A stretch of DNA of 64,000 bases from Actinocrispum wychmicini (GTDB lineage: Bacteria > Actinomycetota > Actinomycetes > Mycobacteriales > Pseudonocardiaceae): NCBI RefSeq assembly GCF_004345645.1, contig NZ_SLWS01000001.1, forward strand, positions 334,615-398,614, in the 5' to 3' direction. The translations under genes and the position numbers were made by a program. Below, piece by piece: positions 1 to 7,876 of the stretch (the stretch's first letter is position 1; the number at the start of each line of letters is the position of its first letter). The notes below the pieces were generated by a model. It searched no databases and was not told the DNA's origin. It saw nothing but the letters and a program-made list of their open reading frames with translations.

Positions 1-972
1 CGGCCGTCGCACATCCTCGTGCCCGCGATCCACAAGAACCGCACGGAGATCCGCGACATCTTCCGGTCCCGTATGCCGAACGCCGCCGGTCTGAGCGACA
101 CGCCGACCGAACTGGCCGAAGCGGCCCGGAAGTACCTGCGGCAGAAGTTCCTGTCCGCGCGCGTCGCCGTCTCCGGCGCGAACTTCGGTGTCGCGTCGAC
201 CGGCTCGATCGTGGTCGTGGAGTCCGAGGGCAACGGTCGGATGTGCCTGACCCTGCCGGCGACGCTGATCACCGTGATGGGCATCGAGAAGCTCGTGCCC
301 ACCTGGGCCGACCTGGAGGTGTTCCTGCAGTTGCTGCCGCGGTCGTCCACCGCGGAACGGATGAATCCGTACACGTCCGTGTGGTCCGGGGTGACGCCCG
401 GTGACGGGCCGTCCGCGTTCCACCTGATCCTGCTGGACAACGGCCGCACCCGAACCCTGGCCTCCCAGGTGGGCCGGCAGGCGTTGCGGTGCATCCGGTG
501 CTCGGCCTGCCTGAACGTGTGCCCGGTGTACGAGCGGACCGGCGGCCAGGCGTACGGCTCGGTGTACCCCGGCCCGATCGGCGCGATCCTCGCGCCTCAA
601 CTCGGCGGCGACATGCGCGACAAGCACGCGGCCTCGCTGCCGTTCGCCTCGTCGCTGTGCGGCGCGTGTTTCGAAGTCTGCCCGGTCCGGATCGACATCC
701 CGGAAGTGTTGGTGCACCTGCGTTCCGAGGCGGTCGCGGCGAAGAGCCGGGTCAGCCCGGAGGCGGTGGCGATGGCGGCGATGGCCTGGGTGATGGCCGG
801 CCCGCGCCGGTTCCACGTGGCCCAGCGCCTGGCCACCGCCGGCCGCCTGTTGGCGCGCAACGGGAAGATCCGCAAGCTGCCGTTCGCCGGTGCACAGTGG
901 ACGGACAGCCGCGACCTGCCGGCGCCCGCGAAGGAGTCGTTCAGTGCCTGGTGGAGGCGAACCCGTGGCTGA
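1..972 (+). CDS. lutB: LutB, iron-sulfur subunit of lactate oxidation (5' truncated)
   Basis: C-terminal two thirds of LutB, the iron-sulfur subunit of the LutABC complex that oxidises L-lactate in the cytoplasm and passes the electrons to respiration. The frame is open from the first base of the window, so the start lies outside. About 323 residues are visible; the family is usually 450-480. Two 4Fe-4S motifs are plain: CIRCSACLNVCP near 490-525 and CGACFEVCP near 659-684. The segment STGSIVVVESEGN near 195-235 is typical of the LutB/LutC fold. The stop lies inside the start of the next gene, which indicates translational coupling with lutC. lutA is expected just upstream. Confidence 0.93.
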   Translation, partial: RPSHILVPAIHKNRTEIRDIFRSRMPNAAGLSDTPTELAEAARKYLRQKFLSARVAVSGANFGVASTGSIVVVESEGNGRMCLTLPATLITVMGIEKLVPTWADLEVFLQLLPRSSTAERMNPYTSVWSGVTPGDGPSAFHLILLDNGRTRTLASQVGRQALRCIRCSACLNVCPVYERTGGQAYGSVYPGPIGAILAPQLGGDMRDKHAASLPFASSLCGACFEVCPVRIDIPEVLVHLRSEAVAAKSRVSPEAVAMAAMAWVMAGPRRFHVAQRLATAGRLLARNGKIRKLPFAGAQWTDSRDLPAPAKESFSAWWRRTRG

Positions 973-1558
973 CGCCAAGGCGGAGATCCTCCGCCGGATC
1001 CGAACCGCGCTGGCCGACCGCCCGAGCGCGCCGCCCATCCCCCGGGACTACCAACGGTCGCGGCCGTTCCCGTCCGTCCTCGACCTGTTCGCCGAACGCG
1101 TCGCCGACTACCGCGCGGTCGTCCGCCGGGTTGACGACGTGCCGGCAGCCATCCGGGATTCCTTGTCCGGCAAGCGGATCGTCGCACCGGACCTGCCCGG
1201 CGACTGGCTCGTCCCGGAAGTCACCTGGCTGCGCGAGCCACTGTCGGTCAGCGATCTGGACTCCGCCGACGGAGTCCTCACCGGCTGCGCGGTCGGCATC
1301 GCCGAGACCGGCACCATCGTGCTCGACGCTGGCCTCACCCAGGGCCGCCGCGCGCTGACCCTGCTCCCCGACCACCACCTGTGCGTGGTCCGCGCGGACC
1401 AGATCGTCGGCACGGTCCCCGAAGCCCTCGAACGTCTCGACCCGCACCGCCCGCTGACGTTCATCAGCGGCCCGTCCGCCACCAGCGACATCGAGATGGA
1501 CCGGGTGGAAGGCGTCCACGGCCCGCGCAACCTCGAAGTCCTGATAGTTCCAGGCTGA
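965..1558 (+). CDS. lutC: LutC, lactate utilization protein
   Basis: LutC (LUD domain), third component of the lactate oxidation complex; its exact biochemical role in the complex is not settled. The GTG at 965 is chosen because GGAGG lies seven bases upstream and the start overlaps the lutB stop. This gives 197 residues, near the family norm of 200-240. The stretch VGIAETGTIVLDAG (around nucleotide 1290) is the diagnostic LUD-domain loop, and the C-terminus HGPRNLEVLIV is also typical. An earlier in-frame start would run well into lutB and lacks a ribosome binding site. The gene ends seven bases before a convergent DNA glycosylase gene. Confidence 0.92.
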   Translation: MADAKAEILRRIRTALADRPSAPPIPRDYQRSRPFPSVLDLFAERVADYRAVVRRVDDVPAAIRDSLSGKRIVAPDLPGDWLVPEVTWLREPLSVSDLDSADGVLTGCAVGIAETGTIVLDAGLTQGRRALTLLPDHHLCVVRADQIVGTVPEALERLDPHRPLTFISGPSATSDIEMDRVEGVHGPRNLEVLIVPG

Positions 1559-1565
1559 GGCCGGC

Positions 1566-2429
1566 CTACCTGAGCAGGCGCGACATCCGGCGGTCGGCCA
1601 GCGGCTTGCCACCGGTCTGGCACGTCGGGCAGTACTGGAACGCCTTCTCGGCGAACGAGACCTCCCGGACCGTGTCGCCGCACACCGGGCACGGCATCCC
1701 CGTACGGCCGTGCACCCGCAGGCCAGAGCGTTTCTCGCCCTTGAGCCGCGCGGCGGCCTGACCGACCGAGCGCGAAACAGCGTCGGTCAGTACCGACTGC
1801 ATGGCCGCGTGCAACGCGTCCAAAGCGGGGTCGGCGAGCTTCCCCGCGGTCGCGTACGGCGAGAGTTTCGCGGTGTGCAGGATCTCGTCGGAGTACGCGT
1901 TGCCGACGCCGGAGATCAGCCGTTGATCCGTGAGGGCGTTCTTCAGCCGCTCGGTCCGGCCGGCGAGCAGGTCGGCGAGGGCGTCCCGGGTGAGCGACAG
2001 GGCGTCCGGCCCCAGCGACACGATCTGGGGAATCTGCCGCACGTCCGACACGATCCAGACCGCCAGGCCTTTCTTCGTGCCTGCCTCGGTCAGGTCGAAC
2101 CCAGGCCCCTCCCCGGGCGGGCCGAGATGAACCCGCAGGGCCAACGGCCCCTTCCCCGGCTTCGGCGGCGTCGCGCCCATCGTGTCCGCCCACCGCAGCC
2201 AGCCGGCTCGGGCCAGGTGCACGACCAGATGCAGGCCGTCGCAGTCCATGTCCAGGTACTTGCCGTACCGGCCGGCACCGGTCACGGTCCGACCGTGCAA
2301 CTCCGTCCACGGCGGACTGGCGGTCTTCAGGACCTGCAGCGACGCCACATCGACCCGCGCCACCGTGCGGCCCACGGCGTACTCGCGCAGGTGGTGGGCG
2401 AGCGCCTCGACTTCAGGTAGTTCTGGCAC
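1566..2429 (-). CDS. Fpg/Nei-family DNA glycosylase
   Basis: Base-excision repair DNA glycosylase/AP lyase of the Fpg/Nei family, 287 residues. The GTG start at 2429 gives the invariant N-terminus V-P-E-L-P-E-V-E; after removal of the first residue the proline amine is the catalytic nucleophile. Visible family hallmarks are GRYGKYL around residue 55 (catalytic lysine), GVGNAYSDEIL before the helix-two-turn-helix, and a C-terminal zinc finger with CPVC and CPTC pairs. The longer open frame upstream has no family similarity and crosses the next gene, so it was discarded. Whether it prefers oxidised purines (Fpg) or pyrimidines (Nei) cannot be decided here. It is read from the same strand as the small membrane protein upstream, 31 bases away. 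Confidence 0.93.
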   Translation of the reverse strand: MPELPEVEALAHHLREYAVGRTVARVDVASLQVLKTASPPWTELHGRTVTGAGRYGKYLDMDCDGLHLVVHLARAGWLRWADTMGATPPKPGKGPLALRVHLGPPGEGPGFDLTEAGTKKGLAVWIVSDVRQIPQIVSLGPDALSLTRDALADLLAGRTERLKNALTDQRLISGVGNAYSDEILHTAKLSPYATAGKLADPALDALHAAMQSVLTDAVSRSVGQAAARLKGEKRSGLRVHGRTGMPCPVCGDTVREVSFAEKAFQYCPTCQTGGKPLADRRMSRLLR

Positions 2430-2460
2430 ACGGACAGTCTCACCCGGGCCGGGTCGTGTG

Positions 2461-2901
2461 TCACTCCACGGGATGCAGCGGGCCGTCGAAGCCCGGCATG
2501 TCCTCCGTCTGGATGTTCTTCGCGACCTTGGCGATCTCCGTGCGCACGTTGAACATGCCGCGGACGGTGCCGACCCACTTCTCGATCGGGGCCTCCGGCG
2601 TGCCGTCCCCCGTCTCGGCGACGAGCTTCCATGGCCGCCGCAGCGCCCAGCGGGCCGGGAAGAACAGGAAGAGCAGCAGCAGCGCGAGCACGACCCACGC
2701 CGGCACGCTGACGTCATGCGGGGTCCAGATGACGAGCACAGCCGACAGCGCGACGAGCAGCGTGAGCATGACGATTCCGGGGCCGTAACCGGCGCTGACG
2801 TCGTGCTCGAAGTCGTCCATCGTGACCGGCTTGCGCCCCCACTCAAGGTCTCCGCGAACGGTCCACATCCGGCCGTTCACACTACGAACCAGGCGCGTCA
2901 T
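2461..2901 (-). CDS. Small two-helix membrane protein
   Basis: Uncharacterised membrane protein of 146 residues; no family recognised. The ATG at 2901 is supported by a strong GGAGG five to seven bases upstream on the minus strand; the 14 extra codons further upstream lack one. There are two hydrophobic helices, about residues 42-62 (GIVMLTLLVALSAVLVIW) and 68-88 (WVVLALLLLFLFFPARWAL), then a soluble tail with a WKLVAETGDG segment and the ending TEDMPGFDGPLHPVE. The basic N-terminus RLVRSVNGRMWTVRGDLEW suggests a cytoplasmic start. It lies between the glycosylase and the sigma factor, all leftward, and may share a transcript with the glycosylase. Confidence 0.8.
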   Translation of the reverse strand: MTRLVRSVNGRMWTVRGDLEWGRKPVTMDDFEHDVSAGYGPGIVMLTLLVALSAVLVIWTPHDVSVPAWVVLALLLLFLFFPARWALRRPWKLVAETGDGTPEAPIEKWVGTVRGMFNVRTEIAKVAKNIQTEDMPGFDGPLHPVE

Positions 2902-3012
2902 GGTGGCCTCCTTCACGACACGTCTGAGTAGCGGGCTGGGCACACATCCCGTTAAAGGTACCGCGCGGCAGCTAGGCCCTGCGGGTGAAAGTGGATCGCG
3001 TCACGAGGTCAC

Positions 3013-4485
3013 TCAGCGCTTCGGCGGTTTCGTGACCGTCGTCGACGGCTTCGTGCTGGTCGAACCGCTCGTGGTGGTCGGCTCGTTCACCGCCGGTTCC
3101 TCGGACGCCGGTGTCTTGTCAGTCGACGAGGGCGGCGTGCTGTCGGTGTCCGGCGGGTGCGGCGGAGCCGGCGGAGGCAGCGGACCCACGCACGGCGTGT
3201 CCTGGACCGTCGGGCCGCCGCCCTCGTTCACGGTCGGACCGCCGGTCGGCGGCGGCGCGCTGAACCCCCGGACGGAGTCCTGCCGACTGGGAATCTCGCT
3301 CCCGGCGAACGCGACCGCCACCTCCTGCTGCGACGACGGCGGTTCGGCCTCCGGTAGTGGCGCGTTCGGCCCGCCGGCGTCCGTCAACTCGGCGGCCTGC
3401 CTCGGTTCGTCCTTCGCGCCGTTCTCGCCCGCTCGCAGGACCCGGCCAGTGGCCGGCATGGACGTGCTGAGCGATCCCGTGACCGGCAGCGGACGGGTCA
3501 GGCTGCTGCCGCTGATCACCAGCTCACCTCTGCCGCTGAAGTCCAGGGCGGCCGGCGACGACCCGCCCGACGAACCGGACACCACGCCGAAAACGCCCAC
3601 GGCCAGCACGGACGAGGCGGCGATGGTGAGCTTCGCACCGGCACCGGACAGCAGGCCCTTGACCATCGTCAGGACCCCGGTCTTGTTGGCCGCGAGCAGG
3701 CCCCCGGCCAGGATCGGCGCGGCCATCACTCCGGCGTACGAGCGCAACCCCGCGCACACGTCGACCAGCTCGTCGTGCGTCGACTGACACGACGAACAAG
3801 TGACCAGGTGCGCACGTACCCGGCGGCGCTCGGCGCCCTTGATGGTTCCGGCGGTGTAGGCGCCGAGTTTCTCCAGGATCGCCCGGCACGCGGTCGAACC
3901 CTGGTGGGTGGACAGGTGCGCCTGCAGGTAAGCGGCACGCAGCCCACGTCGGGCGCGACGGGCCAACGCGGCCGTCGCGTTCGGGGACAGGCCGAAGTTC
4001 GTGGCGACCACCGCCGGCCGCTCGCCCTCGACCTCGACTTTCCACAGCACGCTGCGCCAGCGCTCAGGCAGGCTGGAGAACGCCCGTGCGATCAGGTTGC
4101 GCTCATGCGCCTGCCCTGTGGTGTCCGGGTTCTGCCCGGCCCGGTGCGACAACACCTCGTCGGAAACCGGCACATCCCGGCGCCGCTCACGCCACTCCCA
4201 CGCCACCCGCCGGGTGACGATCAGAAGGTAGGAACGCACGTTGTCATTCGGCCCGGAGCCGCGGCGAATGGCCTGCAACACCCGGAAGAAGGCTTCGGCC
4301 GTCAGGTCCTCGGCATCCGCGCGATCGGCCGACAAGCTACGGGCCAACCGGCGGACCGCGTCCGCGTGCCGCGAGAACAGCTCACCGAAGGCGGCGTCCT
4401 CGCCGGCCCTCAGGACGGCCAGGAGTTCACGGTCCTGGAGCGATTCCTCGCCAGTGTTGAGGGCTGGGTTGCCCGTGGCGGTCAT
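3013..4485 (-). CDS. ECF sigma factor fused to zinc-finger/TM/extracellular region
   Basis: A 490-residue one-protein signalling device. Residues about 20-110 form sigma region 2 (DAEDLTAEAFFRVL), and about 145-200 form sigma region 4 with a helix-turn-helix (LSPNATAALARRARRGLRAAY). A ZAS-like zinc motif HLVTCSSC follows near residue 235, then a hydrophobic segment (LTIAASSVLAVGVFGVV, near 300) and a long Pro/Thr/Ser-rich tail ending TTVTKPPKR that would lie outside the cell. Actinobacterial ECF groups with such fused C-terminal extensions are known; here the anti-sigma function is probably carried in cis. The ATG at 4485 has GGAGG about 11 bases upstream; a longer start at 4584 is possible. 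It is divergent from tRNA-Gly. Confidence 0.88.
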   Translation of the reverse strand: MTATGNPALNTGEESLQDRELLAVLRAGEDAAFGELFSRHADAVRRLARSLSADRADAEDLTAEAFFRVLQAIRRGSGPNDNVRSYLLIVTRRVAWEWRERRRDVPVSDEVLSHRAGQNPDTTGQAHERNLIARAFSSLPERWRSVLWKVEVEGERPAVVATNFGLSPNATAALARRARRGLRAAYLQAHLSTHQGSTACRAILEKLGAYTAGTIKGAERRRVRAHLVTCSSCQSTHDELVDVCAGLRSYAGVMAAPILAGGLLAANKTGVLTMVKGLLSGAGAKLTIAASSVLAVGVFGVVSGSSGGSSPAALDFSGRGELVISGSSLTRPLPVTGSLSTSMPATGRVLRAGENGAKDEPRQAAELTDAGGPNAPLPEAEPPSSQQEVAVAFAGSEIPSRQDSVRGFSAPPPTGGPTVNEGGGPTVQDTPCVGPLPPPAPPHPPDTDSTPPSSTDKTPASEEPAVNEPTTTSGSTSTKPSTTVTKPPKR

Positions 4486-4751
4486 CCGGCTAGGTACCTC
4501 CCCTCCGGATACACGCGAACCTTGAACAACATGCCACATCCGGGCGTCGCCCAGTGTGGGTAGTGTGAAGACTCTTGGTGACATCCGACCAACGACGTGA
4601 GCCGAAAGACCGTCCCGACTACGCCTTATGTCGTACTTGATCGCTCCCGCTTACGCCAAATGCCAGCCACCCGCACGGGTGATGGCGAACCCCCTACGAA
4701 ACCCACTGGCGTCGTCGGATAGACTTCACGTCAACGTTGAAAGACGTCAAC

Positions 4752-4824
4752 GCGGATGTAGCGCAGCTGGTAGCGCATCACCTTGCCAAGGTGAGGGTCG
4801 CGGGTTCGAGTCCCGTCATCCGCT
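4752..4824 (+). tRNA. tRNA-Gly (anticodon GCC)
   Basis: All four arms fold. The acceptor GCGGATG pairs with CATCCGC at 4817-4823; the D arm is GCGC/GCGC; the anticodon stem TCACC/GGTGA closes the loop TTGCCAA with GCC at 4785-4787; the T arm has GCGGG TTCGAGT CCCGT. The discriminator is T at 4824 and no CCA is encoded. It decodes GGC, a major glycine codon in this GC-rich genome. A TANNNT-type -10 box (TAGACT, 4720-4725) lies about 27 bases upstream, without a convincing -35. Confidence 0.97.
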
Positions 4825-4825
4825 C

Positions 4826-4904
4826 GCTCGGGGGAGTCATGTCCACGGAAAGCGTGGACCGGCTCGCTCGCCATAATATTGGGGGGCGACCCCCCAAACC
4901 CCCC
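4826..4904. repeat. tRNA-downstream G/C hairpin element, copy 1
   Basis: Starts two bases after tRNA-Gly with CGGGGGAGT, passes a small inverted repeat (TCCACG...CGTGGA, about 4841-4859) and ends in a hairpin TTGGGGGG-CGA-CCCCCCAA at 4879-4897 followed directly by another CCCCCC run (to 4904). The same arrangement follows tRNA-Leu at the other end of the window (see 63071-63145). There is no T tract, so it is not a classical intrinsic terminator, although it may act as one or as an RNA-processing stop. Confidence 0.7.
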
Positions 4905-4923
4905 GACTCACAGATCCTCTTCG

Positions 4924-5230
4924 CGCTGGGCCCACCTCAGCTTGCCCCCAAGGGGGCCTCTTATCGCTGTGACCACTCCGGCTTGGCCCTTTGCAGGTGA
5001 CCCCTTCGCTGCCGCCCTCTCCAATGGGCCTTCTTGTCGCTGTGACCACTCCGGCTTGCCCTCCGCAGGTGGCCTTGCCCTTGCTTTGCCACCCCAGCTC
5101 GCCCTCCCCAAGTGCCTCCTATCGCCGTACCCACCCCGGCTTGTCCCTCGGCAGGTGGCCCTTCCCTTGCTTTGCCCGCCCGGCTTGCTCCCACGCCGGG
5201 TGGGCCTTCTGCGGCTTGCCCCTCCCCGGA
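4924..5230. repeat. Decayed C/T-rich tandem repeat tract
   Basis: Gene-free stretch between tRNA-Gly and the next gene. Imperfect copies of a unit beginning TCGCTGTGACCACTCCGGC start at 4964, 5037 and (diverged) 5122, giving spacings of 73 and 85 bases; inner blocks such as GCAGGTGGCC and CCCTTGCTTTGCC recur, and a partial unit precedes the first copy. The copies are too diverged and too short-spaced for a CRISPR array, and the open frames here are by-products of the periodic C/T-rich composition. From 5231 to 5306 the sequence is T-rich and shows nothing recognisable. Confidence 0.6.
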
Positions 5231-5306
5231 TGGACTCTTTCCCTTTTCTCTTGTCGATGTTTCCCCTGTTTTTGGTTGTCTACTGTGGGTAGATTTCGGG
5301 TTTTGC

Positions 5307-5335
5307 TTGACCCAAACGGGTTAAGCCAATAGAAG
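5307..5335 (+). promoter_or_regulatory. Candidate promoter for leaderless Ser-rich protein gene
   Basis: TTGACC at 5307-5312 and TAGAAG at 5330-5335 are separated by 17 bases. The GTG start at 5342 lies six bases after the -10, which would make the transcript leaderless, common in actinobacteria and consistent with the absence of a ribosome binding site. The last base of the -10 departs from TANNNT. Confidence 0.4.
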
Positions 5336-5341
5336 TATCGT

Positions 5342-5734
5342 GTGCTCGACCAACGAGGCGCTTCGTTACGGCTGGCCGTCGGAGCGTTCCTGGGAGCCGC
5401 CGTGGTCGCGTTGTTCGGCGTCGGCGTCAGCAGCCGACGGCCGGCTCAGCACCAGCCCATCGGGTTGGAACACGTGTCCTCGGACGATTCGTCCAGGTCA
5501 TCCGCACCGGCCTACCCGGCTCAGCCGAGCTCGGCCGCGAGCAGCGTGGCCGAGCCGCCGAAGTCATCGTCATCCTCCTCGTCCGCTTCAAGCAAGTCGT
5601 CGTCGAGCTCGTCCAGTGCCGCGCAGTCCTCGTCGTCCGTCGAGGTGACCAAGACCACATCGAGTTCGACCCCGACCAGGACGTCGACCTCGTCCACCAC
5701 CAGCTCGACCCGGTGCACATCGTTGCTCTGCTAG
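5342..5734 (+). CDS. Serine-rich membrane-anchored or secreted protein
   Basis: A 130-residue protein of unknown function. Residues about 9-29 form one hydrophobic segment (LAVGAFLGAAVVALFGVGV) after a short charged start, so it is an uncleaved anchor or a signal peptide. The rest is low complexity: a Pro/Ser/Ala stretch, then long serine runs with interspersed lysine, then Thr/Ser with a final cysteine pair (RCTSLLC). Such tails are usual for extracellular, possibly glycosylated, wall-spanning stalks. The GTG start lacks an SD and sits six bases from a -10-like box. It is the first rightward gene after the tRNA repeat tract and ends 63 bases before the methyltransferase gene. Confidence 0.6.
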   Translation: MLDQRGASLRLAVGAFLGAAVVALFGVGVSSRRPAQHQPIGLEHVSSDDSSRSSAPAYPAQPSSAASSVAEPPKSSSSSSSASSKSSSSSSSAAQSSSSVEVTKTTSSSTPTRTSTSSTTSSTRCTSLLC

Positions 5735-5797
5735 AGAACGACAATTCGCGGCGCCGTAGGATCCCCTCAGCCGCTTGGGGGCGAAAAAGGAGCATCT

Positions 5798-6919
5798 GTG
5801 GCGCTGGACGAGCTCAAGAACACCTGGGAAAGCCTGGGCACCGTCGACCCGTTCTGGGCCGTGGTCAGCGATCCGTCTCGTCGAGACGGGCGCTGGGACG
5901 TCGCCGAGTTCATGGCGACCGGCAAGGAGACGGTCGCGCGGGTGGTCGAGACGCTGGCCGGCTTCGAGGTGTCACTGGGCGAGCGCGTGCTCGATTTCGG
6001 ATGCGGCGTCGGCAGGCTCAGCAACGCACTCGCCGAGTACGCGGACTCGGTGGTCGGAGTCGACATCGCGGCCTCCATGATCGACCGGGCCAAAGACCTC
6101 AGCCGGTTTCCGGACAAGATCGAGTTCGTCCGGTACGACGGACAGACCCTGCCGTTCGAGACCGGGTCGTTCGACGGCGCACTGAGCCTGCTGGTCCTGC
6201 AACACGGGCGACCCGAGGTGCAGTTGCGATGTCTGCTGGAGCTCCAGCGGGTCGTGCGGCCAGGTGGCGTTCTGCTGGTGCAGATCCCGAGCCGGCCGCT
6301 GCTTCAACGTCTCCTGCCTGCCGAGACCTACCGGATGCGGTTGGCCGCGCCGCACGCGCCACAGCGTCTGACACCCGGCGAGCAAGCGACTTTCACCGTG
6401 GGCGTGACCAACGTCAGCAACGTCCGTTGGCAGGCAGCCGCCGTGTTCCAACTGGGCAACCACTGGTTGGCCGACGGCGTTCAGCTTGTCAGGGACGACG
6501 GTCGTGCACTGCTGAAGACAGACGTCGAGCCAGGTGCTTCCATCGAGCTGCCGATCACGGTCACCGCACCCGAGTCTCCCGGCCGCTACGAACTCGAGCT
6601 CGATTTCGTACACGAGCTTGTGACCTGGTGGAAGGACACGGGCGCGGAGACCTTGCGGATCCCGGTGACCGTGGCCGGGACCGCGCAGCCGGCGCAAGCC
6701 CGGCCGGTCGAGCCGACCACCGAGATCCCCACCGAGCCCATCCCCCAGCCGGAAGCGCCCAGCGAGCATCCTGGTGACGCGATCGAGATGCACGGCCTGC
6801 ACATCGACTTTCTGCGCCAGCTGTTCGAGTACTGCGGCACAGAGGTACTCGCGGCGATCGAGGACGGTTCCGCGGGCGAGGAGTGGGAGAACTACAGCTA
6901 CGTCCTACGACGTCGATAG
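5798..6919 (+). CDS. SAM methyltransferase with C-terminal Ig-like domain
   Basis: Class I SAM-dependent methyltransferase of 373 residues. The GTG start has AAGGAG six bases upstream. Residues about 30-170 form the methyltransferase core, with motif I VLDFGCGVGRLS near 60 and an acidic post-motif (VVGVDIAASMI). Residues about 190-295 look like a beta-sandwich: VTNVSNVRWQ, NHWLADG, ESPGRYELELDFVHE and WWKDTG resemble Ig-like modules joined to polysaccharide-modifying proteins. A Pro/Glu-rich linker and a short helical tail follow. The context with glycosyl- and acyltransferases suggests methylation of a surface glycan with the Ig-like part binding the substrate; this is inference. The next gene follows 18 bases later. 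Confidence 0.82.
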   Translation: MALDELKNTWESLGTVDPFWAVVSDPSRRDGRWDVAEFMATGKETVARVVETLAGFEVSLGERVLDFGCGVGRLSNALAEYADSVVGVDIAASMIDRAKDLSRFPDKIEFVRYDGQTLPFETGSFDGALSLLVLQHGRPEVQLRCLLELQRVVRPGGVLLVQIPSRPLLQRLLPAETYRMRLAAPHAPQRLTPGEQATFTVGVTNVSNVRWQAAAVFQLGNHWLADGVQLVRDDGRALLKTDVEPGASIELPITVTAPESPGRYELELDFVHELVTWWKDTGAETLRIPVTVAGTAQPAQARPVEPTTEIPTEPIPQPEAPSEHPGDAIEMHGLHIDFLRQLFEYCGTEVLAAIEDGSAGEEWENYSYVLRRR

Positions 6920-6937
6920 GAGTGAAGGGGGTTCGTG

Positions 6938-7876
6938 ATGGCCTGGCAGGACGACCTGAGCCGGCTCGACGAGGAGTTGTCGGCGGGACGCATCCACAGC
7001 GACGAGTACCGCAGACGCAGGGATGAACTCCTCGCTGCGGCGTCCAGCAACCCCGCGGTCACCCGGGCTCGACGCCAGCCGTCCGTTGTCCCCGGCCCGA
7101 CGTCGGACGACGCCGACGTGACCCAGCAGGTCGAGATGCCCGACCCCCGGCAACAGCCCAACGCCTGGGTGGCGGTGCCCGCGCAGCCCGTGATCGAGCA
7201 GCCGCCGATCAACTCGCTGGTCCCGAAGTCCGCGCCGATGCACGGAGCCGAAGTGTTCGGGCTGACGAACTTCGGTCCCGCCAGACGACGGACCTGGCCG
7301 CGGTTCGTCATCGCGATCGTCGTGTTGGCGTTGATCGGCGCGGGTATCTGGCTGTTCGTGCTGCGCAAGGACGGGCCAGCTGACAGCGCCCCGCCGGCCG
7401 CCCCGCAGTTCACCCTGGACCGGCTGCCGAACCCCACGGACTCGCCGCTGTCGACGTCCGGTGTGCTGACCGTCGACCAGGCCCAGATCTACAACCTGAT
7501 CAAGCCGGACGAGGCCCAGTACCTGCTCGCCGGCGGGACCCAGAAGATCTTCTACCGCCAGGTCGTCTCCGGGACCATGTCCACTCAGATCTTCTACTTC
7601 ATGGTGGCACCAGGCGGTTCCGGGACGCCGCTCGCGAAACGGATCGTCGACCGTGGCACCAAGCTCGGGATGGCGACCGTGCCGGGGTTGCCAGCCGGCG
7701 TGACCGGCCTGAAGTCGCTCGCGGCCAACGCCGGGATCTTCGAGGCCGCCTATCCGACGGACCAGGGCGCGGTGCGGATCGTCATCGGCCAGACCGGCGA
7801 GCCGGCCGAGAAGACGCTGACCGACAAGCTGAAGCAGACGGTGACGGCGGTCAGTTCGTCACTGCCGTACCGGTGA
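6938..7876 (+). CDS. Membrane-anchored protein, paralog 1 of 3 (SHOCT-like N-terminus)
   Basis: A 312-residue protein with an N-terminal SHOCT-like helical motif (MAWQDDLSRLDEELSAGRI), a disordered linker, one transmembrane helix near residues 122-142 (FVIAIVVLALIGAGIWLFVL), and an extracellular domain of about 150 residues with no recognised family. The ATG at 6938 is chosen because it aligns with the paralog at 14139-15311; the GTG one codon earlier is equally possible, with GAAGGGGG upstream. Paralogs lie at 9827-10393 and 14139-15311. Its 3' end overlaps the convergent acyltransferase gene by 18 bases. A role in sensing or scaffolding glycan-modification enzymes is inferred from location only. 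Confidence 0.75.
   Translation: MAWQDDLSRLDEELSAGRIHSDEYRRRRDELLAAASSNPAVTRARRQPSVVPGPTSDDADVTQQVEMPDPRQQPNAWVAVPAQPVIEQPPINSLVPKSAPMHGAEVFGLTNFGPARRRTWPRFVIAIVVLALIGAGIWLFVLRKDGPADSAPPAAPQFTLDRLPNPTDSPLSTSGVLTVDQAQIYNLIKPDEAQYLLAGGTQKIFYRQVVSGTMSTQIFYFMVAPGGSGTPLAKRIVDRGTKLGMATVPGLPAGVTGLKSLAANAGIFEAAYPTDQGAVRIVIGQTGEPAEKTLTDKLKQTVTAVSSSLPYR

Noticed and set aside
4879..4904. Intrinsic terminator after tRNA-Gly
   Set aside because: The hairpin lacks a T tract and is followed by a C run; it is listed as a repeat element with possible terminator function instead.
4924..5230. CRISPR array
   Set aside because: Repeat copies are too diverged, only three, with unequal spacing and no conserved repeat-spacer pattern, and no cas genes are present.
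4879..5292. Protein genes in the repeat tract after tRNA-Gly
   Set aside because: Several overlapping frames on both strands are open because of the C/T-rich repeats; none has an SD or a recognisable domain.
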